Below are positions 7,202 to 16,092 of a stretch of DNA of 40,213 nt, one piece after another. The stretch is from the NCBI GenBank assembly GCA_034437515.1, contig DAOTTX010000139.1, positions 1 to 40,213 of the forward strand, in the 5' to 3' direction. Origin of the DNA: DAOTTX01 sp034437515 (GTDB lineage: Bacteria > Chloroflexota > Anaerolineae > Aggregatilineales > Phototrophicaceae). Position 1 is the stretch's first letter. Every line of letters starts with the position of its first letter. The position numbers and the translations under genes are program-made. The notes under the pieces are model-generated. The model was not told where the DNA came from. It ran no database searches and saw only the letters and a program-made list of their open reading frames with translations.

Positions 7202-8581
7202 TTACTCGACGGGTGTTTCTTTGACCTCGTCGATTTCCTCCGGCACTTCTTCGACCGTATCCTCGGCGGTGGCGGGGACGATGTCTTCGTCATCTGCGAC
7301 TGCTTCAGCTTCGTCGCCTTCTTCCGTCGCACCGACGATGTCGTCCATCGTGGTGACTTCCGGTGTCGCGGCGAGTTCTGCTTCGATGGCGGCCTTGACT
7401 GCGTCTTCGTCGTCCATGCCGTCGTTGTTGCGGGCGTGCATCCACGCTTCCTGCTCACGGACGGTCACGTCGTCCACGCTCAGGCCGATGCGCTGGCGAT
7501 CCGGTTCGATGCTGACGATACGCACTAACAATGCGTCGCCTTCACGCAGCAGGTCGTGCGGGTTGCTGCTGCCGAACATGGTCATGCGGCTGACGTGAAC
7601 CAGACCTTGCAGGCCGTTGGGGAGCTGGACGAACACACCGAAATCGACCACATTGGTGACCACACCGCTGACCAGGTCGCCGACGTTGTATTCATCGGTG
7701 ACGGTGTCCCACGGGTCGGGGAGCAACGCGGTACGATCCAGGCTGATGCGGCTCTTGTCTTCGTCGATGCTATCAATGAGGACTTCGACCTCATCCCCCA
7801 CCGCGACGACTTCGCCGGGGTGGTTCACATGGCTGTGTGCCAGCTTGGAGATATGGATCAGGCCGTCAACACCGCCCAGGTCAACGAAGGCACCGAAATC
7901 AACGATGCTTACCACGCGACCCTTCACGGTCATACCTTCCTTCAGTTCGGAGAGGCGTGTCTGCTCGGCCTGGCTGCGGGCGGCTCGCTCAGACATAATC
8001 AGACGGTTGCGGCGGCGGTCGATCTCAATAAACTTGAGCGGCAAAATCTTGCCGACCATCCGGCGCTTGGCGTCGTGTAATTCTTCCTGAGAGGCGAAGC
8101 GCGGCAGGCTGACGATGTGCGACTGCGGGATGAACCCGTTCAGACGCCCATAACGAACCAGCAGACCACCACGATTGGTATCTACCACTTCGGCCTCGAC
8201 AACCTGATCCTGGTCAAACGCTTTACGCGCATTTTCCCAGTCTTCCAGTTCCAGCGCCTTGTTGATGGAGACGATCAAATCGCCTTCGGAGTTGCGCGGC
8301 TGGAGGACGTAGGTCATCAGTTCTGCACCGGGGACGATACGATCCTTCAGCTTGTCATCCAGAAAGCCCAGGTCTTTACGGGTGACGATGGCGTCGCGCT
8401 TCAGGCCGACGTCAATCAGCACCTCGTCTTCGGACGATTCCAGGACGACCCCTTCGAGGATCTGACCACGATAAGGTTCATCGTAGTTATAAGCGTCGAT
8501 CATATCCTCGAAGCTCATTTCCTCGGTGAAGGCGGTTTCATTAGATTCATCAAGATCGGTTGTAGGATTGCTATTTATCAC
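7202..8581 (-). CDS. rpsA: 30S ribosomal protein S1 (four S1 domains)
   Basis: The 459-residue protein binds mRNA on the small ribosomal subunit. Four S1 (OB-fold) repeats are visible: about 37-105 (GVVLESSEDEVLIDVGLKRD), 122-190 (AEVVDTNRGGLLVRYGRLNG), 210-278 (VKGRVVSIVDFGAFVDLGG) and 295-365 (VSGVVTNVVDFGVFVQLPNG). A very acidic tail of about 80 residues follows. Four repeats is the usual size outside Proteobacteria, which have six. The GTG at 8581 is chosen because AGGAG stands 4 nt upstream; a TTG at 8608 has no such site. It is monocistronic, with its own terminator and a leader of about 215 nt. Confidence 0.93.
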   Translation of the reverse strand: MINSNPTTDLDESNETAFTEEMSFEDMIDAYNYDEPYRGQILEGVVLESSEDEVLIDVGLKRDAIVTRKDLGFLDDKLKDRIVPGAELMTYVLQPRNSEGDLIVSINKALELEDWENARKAFDQDQVVEAEVVDTNRGGLLVRYGRLNGFIPQSHIVSLPRFASQEELHDAKRRMVGKILPLKFIEIDRRRNRLIMSERAARSQAEQTRLSELKEGMTVKGRVVSIVDFGAFVDLGGVDGLIHISKLAHSHVNHPGEVVAVGDEVEVLIDSIDEDKSRISLDRTALLPDPWDTVTDEYNVGDLVSGVVTNVVDFGVFVQLPNGLQGLVHVSRMTMFGSSNPHDLLREGDALLVRIVSIEPDRQRIGLSVDDVTVREQEAWMHARNNDGMDDEDAVKAAIEAELAATPEVTTMDDIVGATEEGDEAEAVADDEDIVPATAEDTVEEVPEEIDEVKETPVE

Positions 8582-8801
8582 TCGTACTCCTATAGATAGA
8601 AAACTCAATCTGTCAGGACAACCTCAAAAATCCGATCACATCGTTTGCGAGCGGTACATCGAGCACTGATTTCTATATCTATCGGGGGGCTAGTGAAGAT
8701 AGAGGCTTCAAAGGCTACACGGACAGATGAAATTTTGCGCCGACTGGCACACAACGAGCAAAGATTTTGATTTGTCGGACAGAAACTTACGATACAATAC
8801 A

Positions 8802-8831
8802 ATCTTATCATGCGCCCCGGCAAAGCATCAA
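8802..8831 (-). promoter_or_regulatory. probable rpsA promoter
   Basis: Minus strand: TTGATG (8831-8826), an 18-nt spacer ending in TGA, then TAAGAT (8807-8802), that is an extended -10. Start near 8795 would leave a leader of about 215 nt before the GTG. The leader (8582-8795) contains TATAGAAA near its middle and TTTCTATA next to the AGGAG, which could pair and cover the ribosome binding site; this is inference. Confidence 0.5.
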
Positions 8832-8917
8832 GGGCATGTTTCTCCCAATCAAATAGGATGTTAACACTAGCACATCGGCTACACATCTATTATTCAGCTA
8901 GCGACAATGTGCAAGTC

Positions 8918-8926
8918 TGGTACAAT
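8918..8926 (+). promoter_or_regulatory. extended -10 promoter of the epimerase gene
   Basis: TGGTACAAT is an extended -10 (TG-N-TACAAT), 31 nt before the ATG at 8958. No strong -35 is seen. The string GGTACAATCG recurs exactly before the P450 gene (28768-28777). Confidence 0.5.
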
Positions 8927-8957
8927 CGCAGCCAAACACCAACTATTGAGGCAACGT

Positions 8958-9938
8958 ATGGTCAAAGCATTGGTCATCGGCGGCACGGGCTTCGTCGGGT
9001 CACACATCGTCCGCCAACTGAACGCCGCCGGGCACGACGTCCGTGTGTTGCACCGGCAAACCTCCAAACTCGATGCGCTGCATGGGCTGGCCTACGAAAC
9101 CACCATCGGCACACTGGGCGATTTCGACGCGCTGCGCCGTGCCTGTGAGGGCGTGGAGTGGGTGTTTCATGTGGCGGCAGTCGCGGATTATTGGCGGGCG
9201 GAGCAGCGCCGGTTGTATCAGGTCAACGTGGGCGGCACCCAGCAGATGCTCCGGGCTGCGCGTGCCGCCGAGGTCAAGCGGGTGGTGTTCACCAGTAGTG
9301 CGGCGGCGGTCGGTCTGCGTGATGATCGCCCCGCCGACGAAAACGCGACCTTCAACCTGCCGCCGCAGGCTTTTCCCTATGGGTATAGCAAGTACCTCGC
9401 GGAAGAGGTCGTGCGTGATTTCGTCGCGGAAGGTCTGGACGCGGTCATCGTCAATCCGACGGTCATCATGGGGCCGGGCGACCTCAACATGATCTCCGGC
9501 TCGTTCATCAAGCAGATCAAGCGGTTAGGGCGTTGGGTGCCGGTGACCTCCGGCGGGATAGCGGTGGTCGATGTGCGTGACGTGGCTCGCTGGCACGTCG
9601 AAGCGGCGCAGAAGGGGACGACCGGCGAGCGTTACATCCTCAGCGCGGCGAATTATAGCTATCAGGCGTGGTATGGCATGATCGCCGATGTGGTCGGCGT
9701 AGAAGCTCCCACGCTCACCGTGCCGGATTTCGTCGCGCCGCTGACCGCACGGTTGATCGAACTGGCGCGGCGGTTGGGTCTGCCCACACCGGTAGACGCC
9801 ACCCAGACTCGTATGGGCATCCGTAAGGTTTACTTTGACGCGAGCAAGGCGTGGGCGGTGTTCAGTCCTCCGCAGATCGACATGCGCCGCAGCCTCGATG
9901 AGACCTACCAGTGGTACCGCTCACATGGATATTTGTAG
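8958..9938 (+). CDS. NAD-dependent epimerase/dehydratase (dihydroflavonol-reductase/HpnA-like extended SDR)
   Basis: The 326-residue protein opens with the Rossmann motif GGTGFVGSH (residues 8-16). It has the SDR active site: TSS (112-114) and YGYSK, in which Tyr141 and Lys145 form YxxxK. NPTVIMGPGD and the substrate-binding second half match the dihydroflavonol-4-reductase-like group, which includes HpnA of hopanoid biosynthesis. Without other hopanoid genes nearby I would not assign that role. It should reduce a carbonyl or epimerise a sugar-like substrate with NAD(P) in the cytoplasm. I chose the ATG at 8958 because it has GAGG upstream and begins exactly at the first strand; the earlier ATG at 8907 overlaps the promoter. 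Confidence 0.87.
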   Translation: MVKALVIGGTGFVGSHIVRQLNAAGHDVRVLHRQTSKLDALHGLAYETTIGTLGDFDALRRACEGVEWVFHVAAVADYWRAEQRRLYQVNVGGTQQMLRAARAAEVKRVVFTSSAAAVGLRDDRPADENATFNLPPQAFPYGYSKYLAEEVVRDFVAEGLDAVIVNPTVIMGPGDLNMISGSFIKQIKRLGRWVPVTSGGIAVVDVRDVARWHVEAAQKGTTGERYILSAANYSYQAWYGMIADVVGVEAPTLTVPDFVAPLTARLIELARRLGLPTPVDATQTRMGIRKVYFDASKAWAVFSPPQIDMRRSLDETYQWYRSHGYL

Positions 9939-10078
9939 GGGAATTTGCAAAAGTTCTTCATGGTTTGCCCACACATTTCAAATAAGATTAAAGTGTGCAA
10001 CTTCGAGAACCATCACCGCGTATCAGTGGTGAACAGAATATGTCGTGTGTCATATCGTATTTCAAAGGAGAGAGTTCC

Positions 10079-11569
10079 ATGCGGAAACTGTTTTACTTGA
10101 TTGTTGTGGTGTCGTTGTTGGTCTTCAGTGTTGGGTTTGCCAGTACAGCGCAGACCGACGCCTTCGAGCCGACCGAATGCTTCTTCGAGATGTTAGGCGG
10201 CGGCGCACCGCCCGAAGACATCGAATGTGGGTATCTGACCGTACCAGAACAGCACACCGACCCCGACGGCCCGACGATTCGCCTGGGTGTGGCGATCTGG
10301 CCTTCGACCTCGGAAGTCCCCGGTGCGCCGGTCTTCTTTGCGCAGGGCGGGCCGGGTGGCTCCAGCATTGATGTGTTCATCGGTCAGGGTGTGCAACTCC
10401 CCGCGTTGAACGACCTGTACGAAACCCTACGCGCCGAGCGTGATCTGGTTTTTATCGACCAGCGCGGCACGCTCTATTCGGAGCCGTTCTTGCGCTGTAC
10501 CGAAGTCAATGACTTCATCTACGAGAATATCGACGAAGACCTCGAAACCGAAGACGAAATTGACATACTGACCGAGATCAGTGATGCCTGTCGCCAGCGT
10601 TTGACCGAAGCAGGCGTCAACCTTTCCGCTTATGACAGCATCGAAAACGCCGCCGATATGAACTTAGCGCGGCAGGCGCTCGGCTATGATGAGATCGTCT
10701 TTTATGGTGTGTCTTATGGCACACTGCTGGCCCAGCATTACATCGAAAACTACGGCGATACGCTCGAATCCGTTATTTTAGATGCGGTCGTGCCGACCTC
10801 GGTAGACTTTCTCGCCACGGTACCGGCGAACGCGCAGCGGTCGTTTGATCTGCTTTTTGCAAGCTGCGCCGCCGATGCGGAATGCAGCGACGTCTACCCC
10901 AACCTGGAAGACCGCTTCTATGCCCTGGTCGATGACCTCAACGCCGAACCCGCTATCGTCACCATGGTGGACTTCCTCAACACCAGCGAACGCTTCGAGG
11001 TGCCGTTCAACGGTGATGCCCTGGTCGAAATGACATTCCAGATGCTTTATGCGGAGGAGACCATCGGTCTGCTACCGTCGATGATCACGCAGGCGGAAGA
11101 GGGGAACTTCATCACAGTTGGGTTGCTTGGCAGCTTCATCTACTTCGATTTTAGCATCGCCGATGGTATGTATTCGTCGGTGGTATGTGCGGAAGAACTC
11201 GATAATCTGGATATGGTCGATATAAGCGGTCTTAACCCGGCCCTGCAAGCCGTTTTCGACATCAGCAGTCTTGAGGACGATTGCGCGGCCTGGGACGTGG
11301 AGCCGCTGCCGGATTCGGTCGATAACCCGGTCGTGAGCAGTGTGCCGGCGCTGGTGCTTTCCGGCGAATTTGACCCGATCACCCCGCCGGAGAACGGCGA
11401 CATTGTGGCGCAGACGTTGAGCAATAGCTTCGTCTACACCTTCCCTGGGGGTGGGCATGGGGCGCTGCTCACGGCTTGCGGTGCGGAGATCTTCGGGCAG
11501 TTCGTCGCCGACCCCACCAACAAACCGGATGCAAGCTGCATCGACGACCTGGGCTTTAGCTTCCAATAG
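10079..11569 (+). CDS. exported alpha/beta hydrolase, tripeptidyl aminopeptidase (TAP) type
   Basis: The protein has 496 residues with a signal peptide (MRKLFYLIVVVSLLVFSVGF, cleavage near ASTAQ). The S33-type core shows GGPGGSS (90-96, oxyanion region), IDQRGT (126-131) and the nucleophile G-V-S-Y-G with Ser212. The C-terminal TAP domain carries LSGEFDPITPP (Asp) and PGGGHG (His). Several cysteines, for example in SCAADAEC and DASC, suggest disulfides outside the membrane. Such enzymes remove tripeptides or proline from peptide N-termini, or act as esterases. AAGGAG sits 8 nt before the ATG, which decides this start. The gene stands alone; a hairpin element follows its stop. Confidence 0.88.
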   Translation: MRKLFYLIVVVSLLVFSVGFASTAQTDAFEPTECFFEMLGGGAPPEDIECGYLTVPEQHTDPDGPTIRLGVAIWPSTSEVPGAPVFFAQGGPGGSSIDVFIGQGVQLPALNDLYETLRAERDLVFIDQRGTLYSEPFLRCTEVNDFIYENIDEDLETEDEIDILTEISDACRQRLTEAGVNLSAYDSIENAADMNLARQALGYDEIVFYGVSYGTLLAQHYIENYGDTLESVILDAVVPTSVDFLATVPANAQRSFDLLFASCAADAECSDVYPNLEDRFYALVDDLNAEPAIVTMVDFLNTSERFEVPFNGDALVEMTFQMLYAEETIGLLPSMITQAEEGNFITVGLLGSFIYFDFSIADGMYSSVVCAEELDNLDMVDISGLNPALQAVFDISSLEDDCAAWDVEPLPDSVDNPVVSSVPALVLSGEFDPITPPENGDIVAQTLSNSFVYTFPGGGHGALLTACGAEIFGQFVADPTNKPDASCIDDLGFSFQ

Positions 11570-11598
11570 AACCCCCGCCGCCGCGACGTTGTCGCGCC

Positions 11599-11646
11599 AC
11601 CTCCCCCAATCCGCTATGCGACCGCGTCGCACGCTATGGGGGAGGT
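11599..11646. repeat. nested palindrome after the TAP peptidase gene
   Basis: Outer arms ACCTCCCCCA (11599-11608) and TGGGGGAGGT (11637-11646) are perfectly complementary. Inside lies TGCGAC-CGC-GTCGCA (11617-11631). No T-run follows, so it looks like a REP-type element rather than a terminator. A related core, GCGAC-TGC-GTCGC, occurs at 35860-35872. Confidence 0.6.
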
Positions 11647-11742
11647 ATCAAGTGGGAGCGACCCGGCGTGGTCGCCCTGAGCAGGCACAATGACATGCCC
11701 CTACATTCGGACAATTCTAATTGGTTTGTCCATCAAACCGAT

Positions 11743-11780
11743 AGCCGCCCGGTTTTCAATCAAATCAATGACGGGCGGCT
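11743..11780 (-). terminator. hairpin downstream of the molybdopterin oxidoreductase gene
   Basis: AGCCGCCCG (11743-11751) and CGGGCGGCT (11772-11780) give a 9-bp GC-rich stem with a 20-nt loop, 35 nt past the stop codon at 11815. A second small palindrome, GGTTTG/CAAACC (11723-11739), follows. There is no real T-run, so termination is uncertain. Confidence 0.35.
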
Positions 11781-11814
11781 GCGTTGAATCGTGTGCGGCT
11801 GCATCCGATTCGGT

Positions 11815-13527
11815 TTAGACTGTCGCCGTCTCCGAATGGATCCCGGTCGCGCCGTGAGGACGCACGGGATTGTTATCCAGCGTTTGCATGTTCCCGTTGC
11901 CGTCGTAGGTTCGCACGCGGAACTCGTGCCGCCCGGCTTCAAAAGGCCAGTCATAGCGCCACAGCACCCACGCCTTTTCGGAGAGCGGCTCAAGCAATTG
12001 CGCCTCGACCCATTCACCGTCGTCAACGGAAACTTCAACCTTCGAGATGCCGCGTGAACTGGCGTAGGCGATGCCGCCCACCGGGACGAACATCTGCCCG
12101 TCTTCGTCGAACACATCATTTGCCGCGACCGTATCTACAACGGAAACAGTACGCACGATGGCTTCTTCAGACCAGCCCCGGCGCACCCAGTAGCCCTCGT
12201 CCCATTCCGATACGAACTCGATCCCGATGATCCACTTGGGCTGCTTCATGCCGTAACGCTCCGGGATGTAGACGCGCAGCGGGAAACCGTGCTTGGCTTT
12301 CAACGGTTGTCCGTCCCAGGCGTAACACAGCATCACGCGCTCATCTTCCATCGCCAGGGAAATATCCAGGTATTCGTCGAATCCGTCCGCTGAGGTGATG
12401 CGCATATAGGTGGCTTCTGGGTCGGGGTTCCATTCCTCGATCAGTGTGCGCAGCGGCACCCCCGTCCAACGTGTGGTGCTGATGAGATCACCACCCAGGC
12501 GATTGGAAATGCACGAGAGCGTGATCCATTGATCGACCGGCTCATAGTCATTGCGCAAGTTATCGAGCGTCATCACCGTCTCAGAGGTGACCAGCCCGTT
12601 GACCAGCAGCGCCCATTCTGCCGCGCTAATGTCCGGTGGACGGGTGCTGATGTCAATCCGGTAATGCTCATCCAGCGGGGTGATCTCCAGGCGGGTGCCG
12701 GGTGCTGGTTCTAGGCTGGCGGTGGCACGCGCTGGTTCAGCGGTTGCCTCCGCGTTTGGTGTGGCTTCCGGGGTCGCTTCTGCCACCGGTGATGTATTGT
12801 TGTTATCACTCAGCGAGGTGACCTGTGTGCTGGTTTCCTCGTCGCCGTTCGCCAGCAGGTTCAACCCCGCGCCGATGACGGTCAACGTCGCCGCCGCACC
12901 GCCGACACGCACGATGAACTGACGACGGTCTAGTTGCTGTGCGGTAGCGCCGCCGGTCGCCGCTGCGGATTGCTGTTTTTCTTGCGGGGTGGGCAGGGCG
13001 GTCAGGTCGTTATAGATGAAACTGCACGCCAAACCCCAGATCGTGAACAATCCGCCGATCCACAGCATGTCGATGATCGTGTATTGTTCCGGGTCGATGA
13101 GATTAGTGATGGTCATCTTTGACTCACTGATAAAGACCATCGCCGCGCCCAGCAGCAACCCGGCGACCGACCCTGCGATCACCACACCGCTGCGCTGTTG
13201 CTCACGTAAGATCGTGAACAGCAATGCGCCAAACAGCACCAGCACACCGAACACCATCAGCCCGGCGAAAATCTGCTCGATGGTCTTGGAGGCAGTATCG
13301 ACGTTTTCGACTCCGAGGGTCATCAAGCTCTCGACCATCGCATCAATACCGGCGGTGATGACATCACCGGGCAGCAGGTCGCGCACCCAGGCGAAGAAAT
13401 CGTCGGCGATAGAGGGTAGGTCGGCGACGAAGTTACCCAGATATGACAGCGCGATCAGCGGGGCGGCGAGCAAGCCACCAATAATTGCACCGGTGATAAG
13501 ACCCGGTTTCTCGTGTGTGTGTTCCAT
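11815..13527 (-). CDS. polytopic membrane protein fused to a sulfite-oxidase-type molybdopterin oxidoreductase
   Basis: The 570-residue protein begins with four predicted membrane helices (about 10-30, 85-107, 113-133, 152-172). An internal twin-arginine segment, LDRRQFIVRVGGAAATL (199-215), and a fifth helix follow. After a Thr/Ala/Pro/Glu-rich linker (about 235-275) comes an oxidoreductase domain of the sulfite oxidase/YedY family. Cys339 in TLSCISNRLGG is the expected molybdenum ligand. The C-terminus (about 480-560, SKVEVSVDDGEWVEA) is the beta-sandwich Mo-co dimerisation-type domain. The catalytic part should fold in the cytoplasm and pass through Tat. No haem partner is adjacent; the electron acceptor and substrate are unknown. 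ATG 13527 has AGGAG about 11 nt upstream. Confidence 0.87.
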   Translation of the reverse strand: MEHTHEKPGLITGAIIGGLLAAPLIALSYLGNFVADLPSIADDFFAWVRDLLPGDVITAGIDAMVESLMTLGVENVDTASKTIEQIFAGLMVFGVLVLFGALLFTILREQQRSGVVIAGSVAGLLLGAAMVFISESKMTITNLIDPEQYTIIDMLWIGGLFTIWGLACSFIYNDLTALPTPQEKQQSAAATGGATAQQLDRRQFIVRVGGAAATLTVIGAGLNLLANGDEETSTQVTSLSDNNNTSPVAEATPEATPNAEATAEPARATASLEPAPGTRLEITPLDEHYRIDISTRPPDISAAEWALLVNGLVTSETVMTLDNLRNDYEPVDQWITLSCISNRLGGDLISTTRWTGVPLRTLIEEWNPDPEATYMRITSADGFDEYLDISLAMEDERVMLCYAWDGQPLKAKHGFPLRVYIPERYGMKQPKWIIGIEFVSEWDEGYWVRRGWSEEAIVRTVSVVDTVAANDVFDEDGQMFVPVGGIAYASSRGISKVEVSVDDGEWVEAQLLEPLSEKAWVLWRYDWPFEAGRHEFRVRTYDGNGNMQTLDNNPVRPHGATGIHSETATV

Positions 13528-13966
13528 AAGGCGTGTTTCTCCTATTACGTCTCTTTGAAGGGGTAATGACATTAAATCACAGCTTTCTTACTAAATGATA
13601 ACGCAAGTTGTGTGGAAATTAGCATAGCGCGAGCTTAAAGTTATTTGTCTAACGGTTTTGGTGGAAAGTAGGATTCGACAGCGCCCTCATTCATCGACCG
13701 CCGCCGCGACCGTTTCGGTAGGTGGTGATTGTACTCTCCGGGTCTTAACACCGTATTGGATTTAAGGGGTGATTATCAGATGAAAATGCCAGCACCTGTG
13801 GTTTATCTCACACTCATTTTTTCGTGGTACATTTACGTAATAGATAGAATTCCCAAAAATTAGATTTACACTGCAAAATTCAACGAAAATTAATCAGTTG
13901 CACCACAACTGTTCATTTGTAGTTACCCTGACCTAGTGCATTTGTATAGACGGAGGTAATTGTCTG
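13528..13966. other. divergent intergenic region between the Mo-oxidoreductase and mpgS
   Basis: About 440 nt, AT-rich towards mpgS. GGAGGT stands 9 nt before the mpgS ATG. TATAGA (13945-13950) is the nearest -10-like sequence, but no -35 is properly spaced. I saw no coding frame or RNA gene. If mannosylglycerate is made under salt or heat stress, control elements would be expected here, but none is recognisable. Confidence 0.35.
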
Positions 13967-15181
13967 ATGCGTCTCGATTTACCCAGACTAAGAGAGCGTT
14001 TCGGCGCTGTTTTGATTTATGGCTTACAGACGGTCTACGAACTGGATTCCGGCGTGATCGATCATGAGCGTAAGACCTGCCGTGATGCCGCTATCCAACG
14101 GGTGCCTTACGAGGACATCCACGAGGCGATGACCGATATGGCGATTGTGATCCCTGTGCGGGATGAAAAGCTGCGCTTGCTAGAAGGCGTTCTTGCCGGG
14201 GTGCCTAACGCCTGTCAGGTGATCCTCGTCTCCGGCAGTGAACGTGACCCGGTAGATCGCTTCCAGCTTGAGAAGGACATGATCGAGACGATTTCCACCT
14301 ACAACAATCGTCCGATTATCTGTGTACACCAGCGCGACCCACTGCTGGCGAAAGCGTTTGAAGCGGCGGGTTACACGGACATCATCGGTGATGACGGCCT
14401 CGCCCGCCGGGGCAAGGCTGAAGGTATGATCGTCGGCACGATGATGGCCTGGCTCAACGGGAAGAAGTCCATCGGCTTTATCGACTCCGATAACTACTTC
14501 CCCGGCGCGGTGCTGGAATATTGCCACATCTATGCCTCCGGCATTGCGATGTCGCGCAAGCGCCCTTACTCGATGGTGCGCATCTCGTGGAGCAGCAAGC
14601 CTAAAGTGGTCGAGTCGGAGTTATACTTTGCCAAGTGGGGCCGTTCCTCGGTGATTACTAACGCCTTCCTCAACCAGTTAACCAGCACTTACACCGGCTT
14701 TGAGACGGAAGCCATCCGTACCGGGAACGCGGGTGAGCACAGCATGACACTTGACCTGGCGATGAACCTGGGCTTTTCTTCCGGTTATTCGATTGAGCCT
14801 TACCAGTGGGTCTACCTGATGGAACAATTTGGCGGGATGCAAAACCCGGTCAGCACGGATATTATGAACAAACACGTTCACGTCTACCAGATTGAGTCAC
14901 GCAACCCACATCTGCATGAGTATAAGGGCGAGGAACACGTCGAGAAGATGATTGAATCTTCGCTGAGCGTGATCTATCATTCGGCACTGGCGACACCCAA
15001 GCTCCGAGAGGATATTGAGGAAGAATTGGTGATGCGCAAGATCAAGACAGACAAAACGCCACCCGTGCAACTACGGCAATATCCCCGCCTGGCAAGCATG
15101 GATCTAGAGGCGTTTAAACAAACCATCGCCAAAGAAGCGCAAGTACTTAATTTACAGGACTTCATTACACGGACAGCCTAA
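13967..15181 (+). CDS. mpgS: mannosyl-3-phosphoglycerate synthase
   Basis: This 404-residue GT55-family enzyme transfers mannose from GDP-mannose to 3-phosphoglycerate, the first step to the compatible solute mannosylglycerate. Family hallmarks are visible: IVIPVRDEKLRLLEGVL (60-76), VSGSERDP, the metal-binding DSD (173-175) in GFIDSDNYFPG, RRGKAEGM (147-154) and TGNAGEHSM. Length is normal for the single-function bacterial and archaeal enzyme. GGAGGT lies 9 nt before the ATG. The phosphatase gene starts 2 nt after the stop, so the pair forms the classical two-step pathway. The product is a cytoplasmic osmo- or thermoprotectant, known for example from Thermus and Rhodothermus. Confidence 0.95.
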   Translation: MRLDLPRLRERFGAVLIYGLQTVYELDSGVIDHERKTCRDAAIQRVPYEDIHEAMTDMAIVIPVRDEKLRLLEGVLAGVPNACQVILVSGSERDPVDRFQLEKDMIETISTYNNRPIICVHQRDPLLAKAFEAAGYTDIIGDDGLARRGKAEGMIVGTMMAWLNGKKSIGFIDSDNYFPGAVLEYCHIYASGIAMSRKRPYSMVRISWSSKPKVVESELYFAKWGRSSVITNAFLNQLTSTYTGFETEAIRTGNAGEHSMTLDLAMNLGFSSGYSIEPYQWVYLMEQFGGMQNPVSTDIMNKHVHVYQIESRNPHLHEYKGEEHVEKMIESSLSVIYHSALATPKLREDIEEELVMRKIKTDKTPPVQLRQYPRLASMDLEAFKQTIAKEAQVLNLQDFITRTA

Positions 15182-15183
15182 AG

Positions 15184-16008
15184 ATGACGAACGAAAAAAC
15201 CCCACAAATTATTGTTTTTACCGATCTCGATGGCACCCTGTTAGATGCCGAAACCTACAGCTATGCGCAGTCTCAGTCTGCGTTAAAACGCCTACAATCC
15301 GCCGGGATCCCGGTGGTGTTTTGTTCGTCGAAGACCGACGCGGAACAAGTGCCAATCCGCAAAGCACTGAATGTAACCGGCCCTTACATCCTGGAAAACG
15401 GCAGCGCGGTCGTCGTGCCGCCGGGGACGGTCACCCCGCCTTACTATGACAGCGAGACAGAAGACGGTACCCGCTATGTGCTCTTCGGGCTGCCCAGCGG
15501 CGAAATCCGTGCGCGGTTGGCGACCATCAGCGGGGAATTGGGTCTTGAGCTACGCGGCTTCGCTGACATGACCGACGCCGAAGTTGCAGAATCGACCGGC
15601 CTCGACCTCGACGCGGCGACGCTGGCCCGCCAACGAGATTACTCCGAGACGGTGGTGACGCCGTTTACGCGGGAAGACCGCGAACGTTTTCAGCGAGCGT
15701 GTGAGGCGCATGACCTCAATGCGCATGATGGCGGCAAGTACGTCACTGTTACCGGGGCAGCGGCGGATAAAGGCCGGGCGGCGAAGTTCGTCGCTCACAG
15801 CTACCGGATGCAGTACAGCGACATCACGACCGTTGGCATCGGGGATAGCCCTAACGACACCCCGCTGCTACTGGCGGTCGATCATGCTTATGTGGTCGAA
15901 CGCCCCGCCGGGTTGCACAAGCAGGTTTACGTGCCACGCATCTACCGGATGCAGGCGGTCGGCCCGGCGGGTTTCGCCGCCATGGTCGATGACATTCTGC
16001 TACCGTAG
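15184..16008 (+). CDS. mpgP: mannosyl-3-phosphoglycerate phosphatase (HAD family)
   Basis: The 274-residue enzyme removes the phosphate from mannosyl-3-phosphoglycerate, giving mannosylglycerate. HAD motif I is FTDLDGTLL with Asp14 (nucleophile) and Asp16. Motif II is FCSSKT, motif III the Lys in AADKGRA, and motif IV GDSPND (220-225). The cap is of the Cof/MPGP type. The start is 2 nt after the mpgS stop, with no good Shine-Dalgarno sequence of its own, which suggests coupled translation. Context alone would settle the role; sequence and context agree. Confidence 0.93.
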   Translation: MTNEKTPQIIVFTDLDGTLLDAETYSYAQSQSALKRLQSAGIPVVFCSSKTDAEQVPIRKALNVTGPYILENGSAVVVPPGTVTPPYYDSETEDGTRYVLFGLPSGEIRARLATISGELGLELRGFADMTDAEVAESTGLDLDAATLARQRDYSETVVTPFTREDRERFQRACEAHDLNAHDGGKYVTVTGAAADKGRAAKFVAHSYRMQYSDITTVGIGDSPNDTPLLLAVDHAYVVERPAGLHKQVYVPRIYRMQAVGPAGFAAMVDDILLP

Positions 16009-16092
16009 GGTTGTGTATTGCTCGATGCACGTTGAGCCAGGCGAGTGATGTGGCAGACGCACAGACGCGCAGACACTTTGCGAGGAGCAAGG

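Noticed and set aside
8605..8886. 93-codon open frame upstream of rpsA on the minus strand
   Set aside because: It covers the rpsA promoter and leader, is rich in Cys and Arg in a random way, and matches nothing known.
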